A stretch of 64,000 bases of DNA from Simmondsia chinensis (Eukaryota; Streptophyta; Magnoliopsida; Caryophyllales; Simmondsiaceae). The stretch spans positions 7,412,492-7,476,491 of the forward strand of contig JAGTTD010000013.1 in NCBI GenBank assembly GCA_018398585.1, read 5' to 3'. The translations under genes and the position numbers were made by a program. Below the pieces are notes generated by a model. That model saw only the letters and a program-made list of their open reading frames with translations. It was not told the origin of the DNA and did no database searches. Below are positions 62,700-64,000 of this stretch, piece by piece (position 1 is the stretch's first letter; each line of letters starts with the position of its first letter).

Positions 62700-64000
62700 A
62701 TTGCAGTACGTGCACTGGCATAATTATTGGAAGCATAAATATTTTTTAAGTGAATTATATTTGAATAATGGGACGTTTGTCCAGGAAAAATTGGACCGTG
62801 CCCTGGTTAAACAGGCTTGGTCTTTCCTTTTTCCAAAGTCTTTTGTCTATAATGGGTTCGGGCCGGTCTCTGACCATTCCCCGATGGTCTTATGTTCGGA
62901 AGAGGAGGGCCTGAGAAAAGCCACTCCCTTCTGCTTCCAGCCGGGGTGGGCCAAGTTCACAATAATGGAGAATATCATTCGCCCTGCCTAGGCAAACAGA
63001 GTCCAGGAATCAAGGACGTTTGAAATAACCCAGAGATTAAAATGTATAAAAAAAAAAGGCTGAAAGAGAATAAGGAAATATCTCAGGGAAGACTGAGATC
63101 TAATGTAGAAAAGAACGAGCAGAGGGTCCGCGAGATTCAAGAGAAGTTGGCGGCTGCCCCGGATGACCACCAGCTAAACCTGAAACTCAAACGACTCATT
63201 TTGCAGTGCGTAAAACTTTTGTATTTTAACCATAAGTACTGGGCTAAGTATTGGTGCAAGGAATGGCTCACAAAGGGAGACAGGAACTCGGGTTTTTTCC
63301 ATGCGTCAGTATCGGCTAGGAAAAGAAGACGTGGTATAATGGAAATTAAGAACGATCTTGGCCTAACCCTTACGGATAAGACAGAGATAGCGAACACTTT
63401 TATTCATGAGTACATGACTAGATTTAGATCCTGTGGCAATCGGAGATTCTACCCGTCCCTTGCTTCGGTAAGTAGGAGGGTTTCGGATACCTTGTCCCTG
63501 AGTTCTCTGATGAGGAGATTAGGGAAGCGGTCTTCAATATGAATCCCCATAAGACCCCGGGTCCGGATGATTTTTCAGCCTTCTTTTTCCAATCCTATTG
63601 GGGACTGGTAGGGAAGGACATTTGTAATGCGATCAGATCTATGATGAGGGGTGGATCCCTCTTAAGAGAGATCAATCACACGTTTATTACTCTTATTCCA
63701 AAGAATGATTCCCCTCAGATGGTTAACCATTTCCGTCCCATTAGCTTATGCAATGTTTTGTGCAAAATTATTGCTAAAGTTCTTGCCAACAGAGTAAAGC
63801 CGATCCTAAGTAGATTAGTCAGGGAATGGCAAGCTACCTTCATTCCTAGTAGATCCATTCAAGACAACATTCTCGTTGCCCATGAAATGATGGCAGCTTT
63901 CAAAGAAAACAAGGAAAATTGGGCTGGATTGCGGCAAAGCTGGATATGGAAAAGGCCTACGAAAACATCGAATGGCCTTTCTTGAAAGAAACCTTGAAGC
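62700..64000 (+). mobile_element. L1-type LINE C, 5'-truncated, running off the window
   Basis: The + strand starts within the C-terminal part of an L1 endonuclease and continues through the linker and the first RT boxes to the window end. The missing N-terminal endonuclease and ORF1 indicate 5' truncation near 62700. The 3' end lies beyond 64000. Confidence 0.88.
62760..64000 (+). pseudogene. L1-C ORF2: endonuclease end, linker and start of RT
   Basis: FVQEKLDRALVKQAWSFLF and FGPVSDHSPMVLCSEEE (62780-62910) are the end of the AP endonuclease with its SDHSP motif. A stop at 62989 follows. The linker has KNEQRVREIQEKLAAAPDDH and WCKEWLTKGDRNSGFFHASV (63040-63310). A frameshift near 63520 leads to FNMNPHKTPGPDDFSAFFFQ, NHTFITLIPKNDSPQMVNHF, FRPISLCNVLCKIIAKVLAN and FIPSRSIQDNILVAHEMMAA. 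At 63930 another shift occurs; the first catalytic box LDMEKAYENIEWPF is readable with its Asp in the next frame. Confidence 0.9.

Overview
This window looks like repeat-rich nuclear DNA from a flowering plant, probably a eudicot. The evidence is AT-rich intergenic DNA, Ty1-copia and Ty3-gypsy LTR retrotransposons (including an Athila-type element with the tRNA-Asp-type primer-binding site TGGCGCCGTTGCCGGGGA), plant-type L1 LINEs with a C-terminal RNase H, and RTE-clade LINEs. I found no host protein gene, rRNA or tRNA gene that I can support. Every recognisable coding region belongs to a transposable element, and nearly all carry stops, frameshifts or lost catalytic residues.

Layout. 1-5730: the 3' end of a Tat/Ogre-like gypsy element (+ strand). 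It has a 4.8-kb hypervariable 3' untranslated region made of several tandem-repeat families, then a polypurine tract, then the 3' LTR. 5731-9472: AT-rich DNA with small duplications, a foldback repeat and a degenerate GGGTY repeat. 9473-15348: a complete but decayed copia element (- strand), inserted into that degenerate repeat. 15349-20376: AT-rich DNA with an orphan LTR-like segment and a 5'-truncated RTE LINE (17097-18941, -) flanked by an 18-bp target-site duplication. 20377-26967: a second complete decayed copia (-). 26968-29397: low-complexity, MITE-like and SINE-like DNA. 29424-35110: a 5'-truncated L1 LINE (-), interrupted by a second truncated RTE LINE (+). 35406-56668: a three-level nest. 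A third copia (+) is split at its primer-binding site by an Athila element (35689-51616, +), which is itself split near the end of its pol gene by a full-length L1 (42911-48739, -) with a perfect 11-bp target-site duplication. 57237-59813: a small LTR element (-) whose only recognisable domain is a gypsy-type protease. 59814-62690: AT-rich repeats. 62700-64000: the 5'-truncated start of a third L1 (+) running off the window.

Most unusual signal. At 1148-3760 two different tandem-repeat families share one design: short inverted-repeat arms that change in a compensatory way from copy to copy, around a conserved CTAA-type loop (CACCTAACGTG, CCCACCTAACAT..GGG, CCCCATCTAACACCGGGG). Some arm changes pair only as G.U in + strand RNA, which is the sense of the element. 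Hypervariable tandem repeats in the 3' untranslated region are known for the Tat lineage; a covarying stem-loop array with a fixed loop is, as far as I can tell, not a standard description of them and is the best candidate here for something new. Homology searches and RNA folding could not be run; all calls rest on reading the sequence.
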